Below are positions 9,427 to 18,549 of a stretch of 64,000 bases of DNA, one piece after another. The notes under the pieces are model-generated. The model made no database searches. It saw only the letters and a program-made list of their open reading frames with translations, and was not told the origin of the DNA. The stretch is from Pseudomonadota bacterium (lineage in GTDB: Bacteria; Pseudomonadota; Gammaproteobacteria; Thiotrichales; Thiotrichaceae): assembly GCA_002747435.1 (NCBI GenBank), contig PDPH01000051.1, positions 1-64,000 on the forward strand, written 5' to 3'. Made by a program: the position numbers and the translations under genes. Each line of letters opens with the position of its first letter. Position 1 is the first letter of the stretch.

Positions 9427-10086
9427 ATGAAACATGTTTTTCAATGGAGTTTGGGCTTTCTATTTCTAATAGGAAGTGCCGCTCAAGCAGGTGGTTATGG
9501 GCACTCATCAGGACCTTTATATATGGGTGCAGGTGCAGGTGCTACCAAAACAGGTGTTGAACGTAACAATCTAAGCAACCCTAATGTGTGTAATACTGTG
9601 GCGTCCAATTGCACTGTCGATGATAAGGATAAAGCTTGGCAAGTTTACGGTGGTTATCGTTTGACGCCAAGGGTTGCGCTGGAAGCTGGTTATGTTGATC
9701 TAGGACGCACTGCCAATGTGCGAAGTCGCATGGTTGGTGGGGATTTGCATGGTAAACAGGATACCAAAGGTGTCAGTGTATCCATGGTTGGCAATGTTCC
9801 TATGGGAGGCGTTATGGGTTATGGCCGTGCAGGTGTGTATCGTTGGGATAGTGAGGTTAATGTGACTAGCGGCCACAACACAGTGAGTTCAACGGATGGC
9901 CGTGGCACTGATGCCACCTTAGGGGCGGGTGTTGAAATGCCTCTAGGGCGTAATGTATCAGCCCGAGTTGGTTGGGATCGTTACTATAATGTAGGCAATG
10001 GCAATGCCTTGTTACGACAAAATGGTGCTCGCACCTTAGATACGGATGTTGATGTATACTCAGCCAGTATCCAGTATAATTTCTAA
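9427..10086 (+). CDS. Outer-membrane beta-barrel protein (OmpA/OmpW-like, small)
   Basis: 219 residues beginning MKHVFQWSL. GGAGG at 9414-9418 with an eight-base spacer decides this start over the ATG at 9403. A Sec signal peptide ends near AAQA/GGYG. The mature part shows alternating aromatic/glycine strands (AWQVYGGYRL, VALEAGYVDLG, MGYGRAGVYRW, VSARVGWDRYY) and ends in Phe (IQYNF), the recognition signal for BAM insertion. The size fits an eight-stranded barrel. It may give the neighbouring proteins a link to the surface, but it could equally be an independent porin-like protein. Confidence 0.8.
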   Translation: MKHVFQWSLGFLFLIGSAAQAGGYGHSSGPLYMGAGAGATKTGVERNNLSNPNVCNTVASNCTVDDKDKAWQVYGGYRLTPRVALEAGYVDLGRTANVRSRMVGGDLHGKQDTKGVSVSMVGNVPMGGVMGYGRAGVYRWDSEVNVTSGHNTVSSTDGRGTDATLGAGVEMPLGRNVSARVGWDRYYNVGNGNALLRQNGARTLDTDVDVYSASIQYNF

Positions 10087-10107
10087 TTACCCCCCCCCAT
10101 AATAATA

Positions 10108-10134
10108 GGCTGGCAACAATGCTTGTTGCTGGCC
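10108..10134 (+). terminator. Hairpin after the outer-membrane protein gene
   Basis: A 12-bp stem (GGCTGGCAACAA with its partner, two G-U pairs) closes a TGC loop 21 bases after the stop codon. The downstream sequence is only mildly T-rich. A run of nine C at 10090-10098 precedes it. Confidence 0.5.
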
Positions 10135-10330
10135 TGTTATGCTGCTTTCATATGGTTCATCCTATTATAGTTCGCTAGGCTAGCCTTAATGATTTAAGCG
10201 TTTTGTAGGGTTTATCGGCAATAGTTTTGCAGTTGTCTTGACTGAACTCTATAAGTTAAAGCAAATCCAAGATGATAGAGCCTAATCACGGTGAAGGGCT
10301 TGATAAACTTGGGGTAAAAGGAAAGACCAT

Positions 10331-10915
10331 ATGTGGACTTCACGACAAATCAATCGGGCTCAGACATCGCGTGCATCTTCATTGGCTGCGAGCGAGTTGT
10401 CTGTGGGGATGCCGATTAATAAACGCCATCAAAAACGTGACTTATTGTTGAGACAGAATCTTATTCCCAATAAGTCTTTATATAAGCAAATTGTAGGTAT
10501 GGTCAGTCAAATGATCAGCCAGATTCTGGGGCGTGAAGCTGTCGATGAACAAAAGCAGTCTAAGTCACGTTTTCAATCTTTGCATTCAGCAGATCAAGAG
10601 CCTTCATTGTCTGAGGATGAAGCGCCTAATTTGCGTGAAGTACGTGGCATCGCTGATCGTATGCCCAGAACGCTAGACCCGCACAATCCTTTTCCCAAGC
10701 GAGATTTGGTACTGTTAGGAGAGGCGGGCGATTATCCAGAGCCGGTTATTGCTATTGATGTGGCGGGTCAGCTAAAACCCGTTTTTTATGAAGGGCATCA
10801 AGTAATAGCGCGCAATCTTTTCCTAGATGATCAGCGTAATCCTGTTGAGGGGCGCTTGCTCTTGTCTAATGGCAAGCAAATGCCTATTCGAATTAATGTC
10901 ATTACGGCCTACTAA
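10331..10915 (+). CDS. Uncharacterised protein with the cluster-type front
   Basis: 194 residues starting MWTSRQINRAQ, with AAAGGAAAG upstream. No signal peptide. Residues 1-50 are polar and basic (RQINRAQTSRASS, NKRHQKRD), followed by an amphipathic helix about 55-72 (LYKQIVGMVSQMISQILG) and a charged linker. The C-terminal ~90 residues look like a small beta domain (ARNLFLDDQ, RLLLSNGKQMPIRINV) that I do not recognise. It shares the polar-front/amphipathic-helix plan with the genes at 6724, 7722 and 8605 and with the precursor at 60694. Last gene of the plus-strand cluster. Confidence 0.65.
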   Translation: MWTSRQINRAQTSRASSLAASELSVGMPINKRHQKRDLLLRQNLIPNKSLYKQIVGMVSQMISQILGREAVDEQKQSKSRFQSLHSADQEPSLSEDEAPNLREVRGIADRMPRTLDPHNPFPKRDLVLLGEAGDYPEPVIAIDVAGQLKPVFYEGHQVIARNLFLDDQRNPVEGRLLLSNGKQMPIRINVITAY

Positions 10916-11029
10916 AGACCACAAGCTTAGCTCATGATTGCTACTGGTGAATAGTGGAGTGCTTGATGAGGGCAAATAAGGTTTAGAAATGGCTTGTCAG
11001 GCGGCTGAGCACCGCCTGAGCTTAAGCAG

Positions 11030-12400
11030 TTATTTGTTGGGTAAAGTAGGAGATAGTTTATTGGTCAAGGCATACCAATCCAAATGGCGCGTGGATAACA
11101 TCAGAGCTGCTAGTAAGGCGAAAATCAATAGACTTCCCATTAAAAGTGCTTTGTCTTCGGCTTGGAGTATGAAATACAGCAGGCTGTATAATAGTAGCAA
11201 TCCTCCACCCAGCATTAATCCCAATGTACGACTTTTGAGTATTGCACCAAAGTAGCTGGCTAGTAGGGTAGAAATGGCTAAAGCGGCTAAACTATAAGCC
11301 CAAACAAAGCTGATATGCTCTGAAAGTGAAATCAGTAATAGATAAAAAACGGTCAAGCCGATACCGACCAAGGCATATTGCACAGGATGGATACGCAAGC
11401 CTTTGAGCAGCTCAAATAGCACCATAACCACGAAAGTCAGCAAGACAAACAGGATAGCGTATTTTACACTGCGCTCTGATTGGTGGTAAACATCGACGGG
11501 CTGCAATAATTCAAAGCCCACCGCACGATTAAGCAAGCTAGCGCATTGCCCTTGGCGGCAACCTTCAAGCGAATCGCTGACATTATAGGAAAAAGAAGAA
11601 GCCAGCCATTCTGCTGAGAAGCCTTGCTGATTAATATCACGAGACTCAGGCAGTAATTCGCCTGTAAACTTTGGATGAGCCCAGTCTGCAAATAAACTGA
11701 CTTTGCTATTTTCAGACAATAAGGCAAAATTCATGGCACTCATACCACGCAATTGCAAGTCAAACGCAAAGGAAAATTGTTGCACCGTATCAGCACGTAA
11801 CTCGGGTAGATAGGTATGCATACCGGCACTGGCATTGGGTAATTGACTACCAGGTTTAAAAGCTAAGTTGCGATTATCCCATTTCAAGCTAGGTGGTGAG
11901 GCTATACCTCGTTGGTCACTGACCAGTACTGACAACAGTGGCGTTTCCATACGAAATTCCTTGTTTTTATGTAATTTGATCAAGTCCAACAAGGGCTGTG
12001 TATCAAAGAGGCCGTTGATTTGCAGTTGATTGCCATACACGGGAACTTCATAAATACCTCGATAACGTAGACTGCTATCAAGCTTACTTTTAATCGTCAG
12101 CTTTTTAGGAATGAGAAAAAAGGTATCATCTTGGTGTATAGATTTGGTAATAATACGTTCTGTACCATCTTTCTCACGAATTTTTTCTTTGCTGTCATAG
12201 GTCAAACTGTAGGGAATAATAAGGACAGGCCCTGCTAGCGTTTGTTGCCCCGGCCAGCTTTGGCCGATACTGTGATAAGCCTCATTGCGCCAACTAGCAC
12301 GCTCGCTGATCAAACCCATAAGTGAAATTTGTGGAACTAGTAAGCCAATGATTAGTAAGCTAATAATGATGAGTTTTATGCCGAAACTGGAATAGTGCAT
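11030..12400 (-). CDS. creD: Inner-membrane protein CreD
   Basis: 456 residues, the usual CreD length. An N-terminal membrane segment (GIKLIIISLLIIGLLVP) is followed by the family signature around WRNEAYHSIGQSWPGQQTL and GPVLIIPY, a large periplasmic beta-rich region, then four or five C-terminal membrane helices. CreD is linked to cell-envelope integrity and, in enterobacteria, to the CreBC two-component system; no creBC genes are visible here. The gene stands alone between plus-strand neighbours. The upstream 290 bases to the diguanylate cyclase contain no gene that I can see. Confidence 0.9.
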   Translation of the reverse strand: MHYSSFGIKLIIISLLIIGLLVPQISLMGLISERASWRNEAYHSIGQSWPGQQTLAGPVLIIPYSLTYDSKEKIREKDGTERIITKSIHQDDTFFLIPKKLTIKSKLDSSLRYRGIYEVPVYGNQLQINGLFDTQPLLDLIKLHKNKEFRMETPLLSVLVSDQRGIASPPSLKWDNRNLAFKPGSQLPNASAGMHTYLPELRADTVQQFSFAFDLQLRGMSAMNFALLSENSKVSLFADWAHPKFTGELLPESRDINQQGFSAEWLASSFSYNVSDSLEGCRQGQCASLLNRAVGFELLQPVDVYHQSERSVKYAILFVLLTFVVMVLFELLKGLRIHPVQYALVGIGLTVFYLLLISLSEHISFVWAYSLAALAISTLLASYFGAILKSRTLGLMLGGGLLLLYSLLYFILQAEDKALLMGSLLIFALLAALMLSTRHLDWYALTNKLSPTLPNK

Positions 12401-12690
12401 AGCGTTTATATCCTATTTTGTTTTTCGTATGCTTAAGTGTGATGAACGGTTTTGCAGGTTGCGCGACTGAGTTATGGAAAATAGGTCGTAATATTTTGCA
12501 GAGACTGTGCAAAGCGTGCGGTGGTCTTACGGATAATCGTTCTTGCTAATTAGAGTCAATTGTTATCTAAGAGCGGTTCAGCATTCTGTTTGCTATAAAG
12601 TGTAAGATAGATAAGCGCTATTATTTAAACCAATGGCTTCTGCCAGTTATTTCGAATTAACCAAGTATGGCCGAAGTTGGGGTGAGGCAT

Positions 12691-13971
12691 ATGAACAAGA
12701 ACAAGCTTTACGCATACCACTTCGAAAAATTATCTATCACTATCATACAAGAACAGCTTTCTTTGCTGCTGCGTTTTAATGTGGCTTATTTCTGGGCTAG
12801 TTTACTGGCAGCTACACTACTATGTGGATTGCTTTGGTTTAGTCCGGTGATTAATCGTACTGTATTAGCGCTTTGGTATATCGGTGTATTGGCGGTCGGT
12901 GTGCTGCGGTGGTTGGACGCTGGCCATATCAAGCTGGAGGCATTGAGCTCGCGTGAGAGTCTACATCTATTTGCCAGACGTTATTTAATAATAGGCATCA
13001 TCTTGAGCGGGATTTGGGGATGTTCAAGCGTACTTTTGTACAGTGCCGATGTCTATACCCTAGCCTTGCATTTAGTAATCTTGCTGATTATGGCTGTTAT
13101 TAATAGCCCTGTGTTAGTGTTATCGCGTTGGTTAGCATATCTGCAAATTGCACTATTACTGCTTCCCTTGGCGTTTATGTTGGTGGTTCAAACACAGATT
13201 GCTGTACAGTTATTGGGGGTTGGCGTGCTGCTCTTGGGTGCAGGTGTAATTTTGAGTATGCACATCGTTTTTTTGATGCTGGATGCTATGCAGGTTTCAC
13301 AGTTACGCATGATGGAGCAAATGAATACTGATCCAGTAACCCAATTGGCGAATCGCCGTTATTTTGAGCAAATGTTTAAGCTTGAATGGCGGCGGGCAGC
13401 GCGTGACGGTCATCCTATTGCTTTGCTTATGATTGACGTTGATCAATTCAAACTGTTTAACGATCAGCATGGGCATCATGCAGGCGATAAATGCCTGCAA
13501 GTGATTGCGAGTTGCTTGCGCTCGGTGGCGCAAAGAGCTTCAGACATAGTGGCTCGTTATGGCGGTGAAGAATTTGTTGTATTGCTGCCTAATACAAGCT
13601 TGAATGATGCTTTAAAAGTTGCTGAACAACTGCGTTGTGCTGTTGAAAAAAGACAATTAGCCCATGCGGGTAATGGCGGCGTTGTAACGGTTAGTATTGG
13701 CGTATCTTGTTGTATTCCCAGTGTTATTCGTGATGGCTTAGACGGAGAGATTGATTCGGAGGGGGGCGTTGTTTTCCCTGCGATGTTATTGCGTGCTGCT
13801 GATAATGCCCTGTATCAGGCTAAGCACAATGGACGTAATCAGATTGCCCAAGAGCCGTGTGGTGGAATTCATCCTCAATGCTGTGTATTCGGCGAAAAAC
13901 TGTTAGCAACAGAAACTGACTTGATTAAAGTGAATAGTTTGGAAAAAAGAGTTGTTAAAATAGCCGTTTGA
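12691..13971 (+). CDS. Membrane-bound diguanylate cyclase (GGDEF)
   Basis: 426 residues starting MNKNKLYAYHF; GGGGTGAGG just before the ATG at 12691 favours it over the ATG at 12667. Residues about 30-200 hold five or six membrane helices without a recognisable sensory domain. A GGDEF domain follows with DPVTQLANRRYF, DVDQFKLFND and the active-site motif RYGGEEF, so it should make cyclic di-GMP from two GTP. An RASD stands five residues before GGEEF, the product-inhibition I-site (RxxD). The last ~40 residues form a tail outside the domain with two Cys. No EAL domain. Confidence 0.88.
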   Translation: MNKNKLYAYHFEKLSITIIQEQLSLLLRFNVAYFWASLLAATLLCGLLWFSPVINRTVLALWYIGVLAVGVLRWLDAGHIKLEALSSRESLHLFARRYLIIGIILSGIWGCSSVLLYSADVYTLALHLVILLIMAVINSPVLVLSRWLAYLQIALLLLPLAFMLVVQTQIAVQLLGVGVLLLGAGVILSMHIVFLMLDAMQVSQLRMMEQMNTDPVTQLANRRYFEQMFKLEWRRAARDGHPIALLMIDVDQFKLFNDQHGHHAGDKCLQVIASCLRSVAQRASDIVARYGGEEFVVLLPNTSLNDALKVAEQLRCAVEKRQLAHAGNGGVVTVSIGVSCCIPSVIRDGLDGEIDSEGGVVFPAMLLRAADNALYQAKHNGRNQIAQEPCGGIHPQCCVFGEKLLATETDLIKVNSLEKRVVKIAV

Positions 13972-13999
13972 CAGCATGCTCGATGAAATACGCTATAAT
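13968..13999 (+). promoter_or_regulatory. Possible sigma-70 promoter of hrpA
   Basis: TATAAT at 13994-13999 and TTGACA at 13968-13973 are both perfect hexamers, but the spacer is 20 bases instead of 17, and the TTGACA overlaps the stop codon of the upstream gene. The -10 alone is well placed, 35 bases before the hrpA start. Confidence 0.35.
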
Positions 14000-14034
14000 G
14001 TTGAGCCCTTGTTTTTTTCAGTTATACGATTGTT

Positions 14035-17000
14035 TTGAGCACAAACAAACTACGAACACGAACGGCTACTTTCAAACCTTACTACCAGCAACTTGCCACT
14101 GTGATGGGGGCGGAGCGTTTTCGCCTGCGTCGTGAATTACGCCAGCTTGAGCGCAAGCCAAGTGAACAAGGTCTTAAGCAATGGCTGGATAAGGTTAAGG
14201 CAGCAACGCAACGGCGTGAACAGCGGCAGCAAAATCTGCCACAGGCGGATTACCCGGATGATTTGCCAGTTGCACAGAGCCGCGATGCAATTATCAAAGC
14301 CATTAAGGCACATCAAGTTGTTGTTATTTGCGGCGAAACGGGTTCAGGTAAAACGACCCAGTTACCTAAAATGTGCCTAGAGGCAGGGCGGGGTGTGGAT
14401 GGCCTGATTGGGCATACCCAACCACGGCGTATTGCAGCACGCAGCGTAGCAGCGCGTATTGCGCAAGAGTTAAAAACACCATTAGGGCAACAAGTAGGTT
14501 TTAAAGTACGCTTTAGTGATAAAACGCAGCCTAGTAGTTATATCAAGCTAATGACCGATGGCATTTTACTGGCGGAAATTCAGCAAGATCGTTATTTAAA
14601 TGACTACGACACTTTAATCATTGATGAGGCACATGAGCGCAGCCTGAATATTGACTTTCTCCTAGGCTATCTGAAGTGGCTGTTGCCTAAGCGCCCTGAT
14701 CTCAAACTGATTATTACCTCAGCAACCATTGATCCTGAGCGTTTTTCCGAACACTTTAATCAAGCTCCAATTATTGAAGTCTCTGGGCGCACCTATCCAG
14801 TTGAAGTGCGCTACCGTCCTTTAGTCGATATTGAGGGCGAAGATGAGCGCGATTTAACCGATGCCATTTTGGATGCGGTGGATGAATTAAGCCTCGAAGG
14901 TCGTGGCGACATTTTAGTATTTCTGCCCGGTGAGCATGAGATACGTGAAGCGGCTGAAGCTTTACGTAAACATCATCCCCCTTCTACAGAAATCTTACCC
15001 TTATATGCACGTTTATCCGCTGAAGAGCAACACCGTATATTTGAGCCACACGGACGCCGCCGCGTTGTTTTAGCCACTAATGTAGCAGAAACCTCGCTAA
15101 CTGTGCCCGGGATCAAGTATGTGGTGGATACTGGATTAGCACGTATTTCACGCTACTCTTGGCGCGCGGGCGTACAACGTTTACCGATTGAAAAGATTTC
15201 GCAAGCTTCTGCAAATCAGCGTTCTGGGCGTTGTGGGCGTGTTTCTTCGGGTATTGCAATTCGCCTGTATAGTGAAGAAGATTATCAAAGCCGTCCCGCA
15301 TTTACCGAGCCAGAAATTCTACGCACCAATTTAGCGTCGGTTATTCTGCAAATGGAAACCATGCAATTGGGCGATATTGAAAAATTTCCCTTCGTGGAAG
15401 CACCAGACACACGCTTAATTCGTGACGGCTATAAATTACTATTTGAAGTAGGTGCAGTTGACGCTGATTTTGAGTTGCGCCCCATTGGACGTACTTTGGC
15501 TAAACTGCCAGTTGATCCACGTTTGGGAAAGATGTTGCTCACTGCCGAGCGCGAGGGTGCTTTAAAAGAAGTATTAGTGATTGCAGCGGCCTTAGCCATT
15601 CAAGACCCGCGCGAACGTCCAATGGACAAGCAACAACAAGCCGATGAAAAGCATGCACGCTTTAAAGCGGAGGATTCTGATTTTCTCAGCTTGCTAAAAC
15701 TGTGGGACTATTTCCACGCACAGCGCAAAGCTTTATCTAAAAGTCAGTTTCGCAAATTATGTAAAAAAGAATTCCTGTCCTGGATACGCCTACAAGAATG
15801 GCATGATATACATAAGCAAATTCGCAGCACTTTATTGGAAAGTCATCTCAAAGAAAATGAGCAAGCCGCTGAGTATGCGGGTATTCACCGCAGCTTACTT
15901 GCAGGCTTATTAGGCAATGTTGGCGTTAAGGAAGAAAATAAAGCATTTCAAGGTGCTAATGGGCGTAAATTCATGATTTTTCCAGGCTCTAGCCAGTTTA
16001 AAAAACCACCTCATTGGGTGATGGCGGCTGAGCTGGTAGAAACGACTAAATTGTATGCTCGCACCGTTGCCAAAATTCAGCCTGAATGGGTGGAAGAATT
16101 CGGCCAACACTTACTCAAACGCCATTACAGCGAGCCACATTGGGAAGAGCGCTCTGCTAATGTGGCTGCCTTTGAACGTACGTCTTTATATAGCATTACC
16201 ATTACGCCACGCCGCAAGGTAAGTTATGGTCGTATTGACCCGCTGCTAAGCCGTGAGCTGTTCATTCGGCATGCTTTAGTGTATGGCGAATATAAAAGTA
16301 ATGCGCCTTTCTTCCAGCACAATGCAGCATTAATTGTAGCGATAGAAGCTTTGGAAGCCAAAGGTCGCCGCCGCGATATTCTGGCTGATGAGCAATTATT
16401 GTATGATTTTTTTGAGCCATTGATTCCAGCACAAGTCGTTAATGGTCACTCCTTTGAAAAGTGGCGCAAAAAAGCCGAGGCCAAACAACCCAAACTCCTG
16501 TATCTCACGCGTGAGTATCTCATGCAGCGGGATGCTGGTTTGGAGCGTAGTAACCAATATCCTGATCACTTAAGTGTACAAGGCATGTGCTTGCCGCTGC
16601 ACTATCACTTTGAGCCAAATACCGCAGAGGACGGTGTTACTGTCCAAATTCCTTTACTAGCGTTAAACCAAGTTTCCCCCATAGGCTTTGAGTATTTAGT
16701 TCCAGGTATGCTGGAAGAAAAGCTGACCGCTTTGATTCGAGGTTTGCCCAAGCAAGTACGTAAACAATTTGTGCCTGCACCGGATTATGCACGTGCTTGT
16801 TTGGAAGCCATAGAGCCCAGTGAAATTGTGCCATTGACTGAAGCTTTAGGTAAGCAATTACGACGTATGAGTGGTACAACAGTCGATGCAGAGCTATGGC
16901 AACACATTGATTTACCTGAGCACTTACAAATGCGCTTTGAAGTCATGGATGATAACGGTGTGGTGGTGAAGGCCGGGCGTAATCTGCTGGCTTTACGTGG

Positions 17001-17946
17001 TCAAATTGGCCAGCAGGCGAAACAAGAATTCGTGCGCCAACCTGTGAGTGTTATAGAAAGACAAGGCTTAAAAACTTGGGATTTTGGTGACTTACCCGCC
17101 ACCCATCAATTAGTCATGGGAGGTATGAAACTACATGCGTGGCCTGCTTTGGTAGATCGTGGCCAAACGGTCGATATTAAGTTATTTGATAATGAAGCAG
17201 AAGCTGTGGCTACTCACCGTTTAGGTGTTTTGCGCTTATTCCTATTAGCCTTACCTGCTGACGTACGTGACCTACCCAAACAAATAACAGGCATGCAAAA
17301 GCTCTGCTTAAATTATGCAGCCACTGGTAAATGTGATGAGCTAAAACAAAGCATGATACGTTATGCTTTTCGCCAAGCTTTTTATGACTATTTAGACAAC
17401 CGTAAACAAGTGATTTTTGAACAAGCATTGGTTCAGGTGCGTCAACAAATCTTTCCCCAGGCTCAAGAACTAGCCCGCTTACTGACGCCCGCCTTGGAAA
17501 CTTATCAAGTGATACGCAAACAGTTAAAAGGCAAAATCAATCCGACTTGGCTAGAAGCATTGAACGACATTAATGATCAATTAGCACATTTGATTTACCC
17601 TGGCTTTTTGGATGCCATGGAATCTGAAACCTTACGCCACTTAACTCGCTATTTAAAAGCTATTCAGCATCGCTTGGAAAAGCTACAAGAAGCACCCAGC
17701 AAAGATCGTGCTTTGCGGGTGCAAGTGCAGCCGTATTGGGACAGGTACAAAGATAAATTAAACAGCTACCAGCAATCTTCTCAGCCTGCTCAAGATCTGA
17801 CAGCTTTATGTGAATATCGTTGGATGGTGGAAGAGTTTCGTGTTTCTTTATTTGCCCAAAAGTTAGGTACTGCCAAACCCGTATCAGCCAAGCGCCTAGA
17901 TAAAGTTTGGGCAGACATTCTACAGATGCTTTGTGGAGCGCGGTAA
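14035..17946 (+). CDS. hrpA: ATP-dependent RNA helicase HrpA
   Basis: 1303 residues from a TTG start, matching the ~1300 residues of E. coli HrpA; the homologous N-terminal segment lies before the first internal ATG (14104), which supports the TTG. DEAH-box helicase core: GETGSGKTTQLPK (Walker A), IIDEAHERSLN (DEAH), ITSATIDPERF, and LATNVAETSLT followed by QRSGRCGRV in the second RecA lobe. The winged-helix, OB-fold and long HrpA-specific C-terminal region follow. HrpA is a 3'-5' RNA helicase involved in mRNA processing and rescue of stalled ribosomes. Monocistronic; the next plus-strand item is a decayed truD end. Confidence 0.95.
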   Translation: MSTNKLRTRTATFKPYYQQLATVMGAERFRLRRELRQLERKPSEQGLKQWLDKVKAATQRREQRQQNLPQADYPDDLPVAQSRDAIIKAIKAHQVVVICGETGSGKTTQLPKMCLEAGRGVDGLIGHTQPRRIAARSVAARIAQELKTPLGQQVGFKVRFSDKTQPSSYIKLMTDGILLAEIQQDRYLNDYDTLIIDEAHERSLNIDFLLGYLKWLLPKRPDLKLIITSATIDPERFSEHFNQAPIIEVSGRTYPVEVRYRPLVDIEGEDERDLTDAILDAVDELSLEGRGDILVFLPGEHEIREAAEALRKHHPPSTEILPLYARLSAEEQHRIFEPHGRRRVVLATNVAETSLTVPGIKYVVDTGLARISRYSWRAGVQRLPIEKISQASANQRSGRCGRVSSGIAIRLYSEEDYQSRPAFTEPEILRTNLASVILQMETMQLGDIEKFPFVEAPDTRLIRDGYKLLFEVGAVDADFELRPIGRTLAKLPVDPRLGKMLLTAEREGALKEVLVIAAALAIQDPRERPMDKQQQADEKHARFKAEDSDFLSLLKLWDYFHAQRKALSKSQFRKLCKKEFLSWIRLQEWHDIHKQIRSTLLESHLKENEQAAEYAGIHRSLLAGLLGNVGVKEENKAFQGANGRKFMIFPGSSQFKKPPHWVMAAELVETTKLYARTVAKIQPEWVEEFGQHLLKRHYSEPHWEERSANVAAFERTSLYSITITPRRKVSYGRIDPLLSRELFIRHALVYGEYKSNAPFFQHNAALIVAIEALEAKGRRRDILADEQLLYDFFEPLIPAQVVNGHSFEKWRKKAEAKQPKLLYLTREYLMQRDAGLERSNQYPDHLSVQGMCLPLHYHFEPNTAEDGVTVQIPLLALNQVSPIGFEYLVPGMLEEKLTALIRGLPKQVRKQFVPAPDYARACLEAIEPSEIVPLTEALGKQLRRMSGTTVDAELWQHIDLPEHLQMRFEVMDDNGVVVKAGRNLLALRGQIGQQAKQEFVRQPVSVIERQGLKTWDFGDLPATHQLVMGGMKLHAWPALVDRGQTVDIKLFDNEAEAVATHRLGVLRLFLLALPADVRDLPKQITGMQKLCLNYAATGKCDELKQSMIRYAFRQAFYDYLDNRKQVIFEQALVQVRQQIFPQAQELARLLTPALETYQVIRKQLKGKINPTWLEALNDINDQLAHLIYPGFLDAMESETLRHLTRYLKAIQHRLEKLQEAPSKDRALRVQVQPYWDRYKDKLNSYQQSSQPAQDLTALCEYRWMVEEFRVSLFAQKLGTAKPVSAKRLDKVWADILQMLCGAR

Positions 17947-17949
17947 ACT

Positions 17950-18106
17950 AGACACGCACTGCGGGTGAGCATTTAAAGATTTGCAATGGCAATAAGTGAG
18001 TGAAAATAGTTTGCGGCTAAGTTTCAATTTACCTGCGGGGGCTTATGCGACAGTTCTCTTGGCACAACTGAGACAGTTTGTCAGTCAAATAGAGTCTGTT
18101 GAATAA
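17950..18106 (+). pseudogene. Decayed 3' end of truD (tRNA pseudouridine synthase D)
   Basis: Bases 17950-17973 read RHALRVSI, then TAA; a second frame from 17996 reads SLRLSFNLPAGAYATVLLAQ and ends at TAA 18104-18106. These are the two last conserved blocks of TruD (RALRV and L-L-F-LPAG-YAT-L-RE). They are in different frames and the rest of the ~340-residue enzyme, including its catalytic Asp, is absent. I infer that a truD copy was lost here by deletion and decay. A functional copy may exist elsewhere. Confidence 0.7.
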
Positions 18107-18133
18107 GCATTAAAGAAATTAAAGCAGATTAAA

Positions 18134-18169
18134 CTATAAAAGGCGCTCGTTCGGAAGCACCTTTTATAG
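18134..18169. terminator. Bidirectional terminator between hrpA region and tusA
   Basis: A 14-bp stem with a single C-A mismatch (CTATAAAAGGCGCT and its partner) around an eight-base loop. The A-tract on one arm and T-tract on the other make it usable from both sides. It lies 21 bases beyond the tusA stop. Confidence 0.7.
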
Positions 18170-18189
18170 GGAGTTACAGCAGTATCGTT

Positions 18190-18420
18190 TTAATTTTTCT
18201 TGATATAGAATGTGAATTCGCCGTCGCTTTCGGTTCTATCAATAATGTCATGACCGGTTTGTTTGGCGTAAGCCTCCATATCCTTGATGGAACCTGGATC
18301 GGTTGCCACTACTTTGAGTATTTCACCAGCAGCCATACTGCTCATGGATTTTTTAGTACGCAAAATAGGTAATGGACAATTTAAACCACGTGCATCCAGT
18401 TCTGAATTGAAATCGGTCAT
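18190..18420 (-). CDS. tusA: Sulfur carrier protein TusA
   Basis: 76 residues, the family length. The signature DARGLNCPLPILRTKK contains the CPxP motif whose Cys carries the persulfide. TusA relays sulfur from cysteine desulfurase to tRNA 2-thiolation and, in sulfur oxidisers, to dissimilatory sulfur pathways; here it stands alone without dsr or hdr-like neighbours, so the tRNA or general trafficking role is the safer reading. AGGAGAGG just before the ATG is a strong ribosome site. Confidence 0.93.
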   Translation of the reverse strand: MTDFNSELDARGLNCPLPILRTKKSMSSMAAGEILKVVATDPGSIKDMEAYAKQTGHDIIDRTESDGEFTFYIKKN

Positions 18421-18549
18421 TTTCCTCTCCTGATTTCAGTTGACATTAATTATGTGACGATACAGTGCATCATAAAATGCTAACATAGCATCAAAGCGAT
18501 AGTTTCGCCATAGTGTGTGATTTGGCAAATATCCATTCAAGGTGACGCA

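Noticed and set aside
10090..10098. Run of nine C, a possible phase-variation tract
   Set aside because: It lies after the stop codon of the outer-membrane protein gene and before the hairpin, so slippage there would not change a reading frame; no promoter is obviously spaced by it.
10989..11255. 88-codon plus-strand frame
   Set aside because: Antisense shadow of the creD 3' end; low-information Ser/Lys-rich product and no ribosome site.
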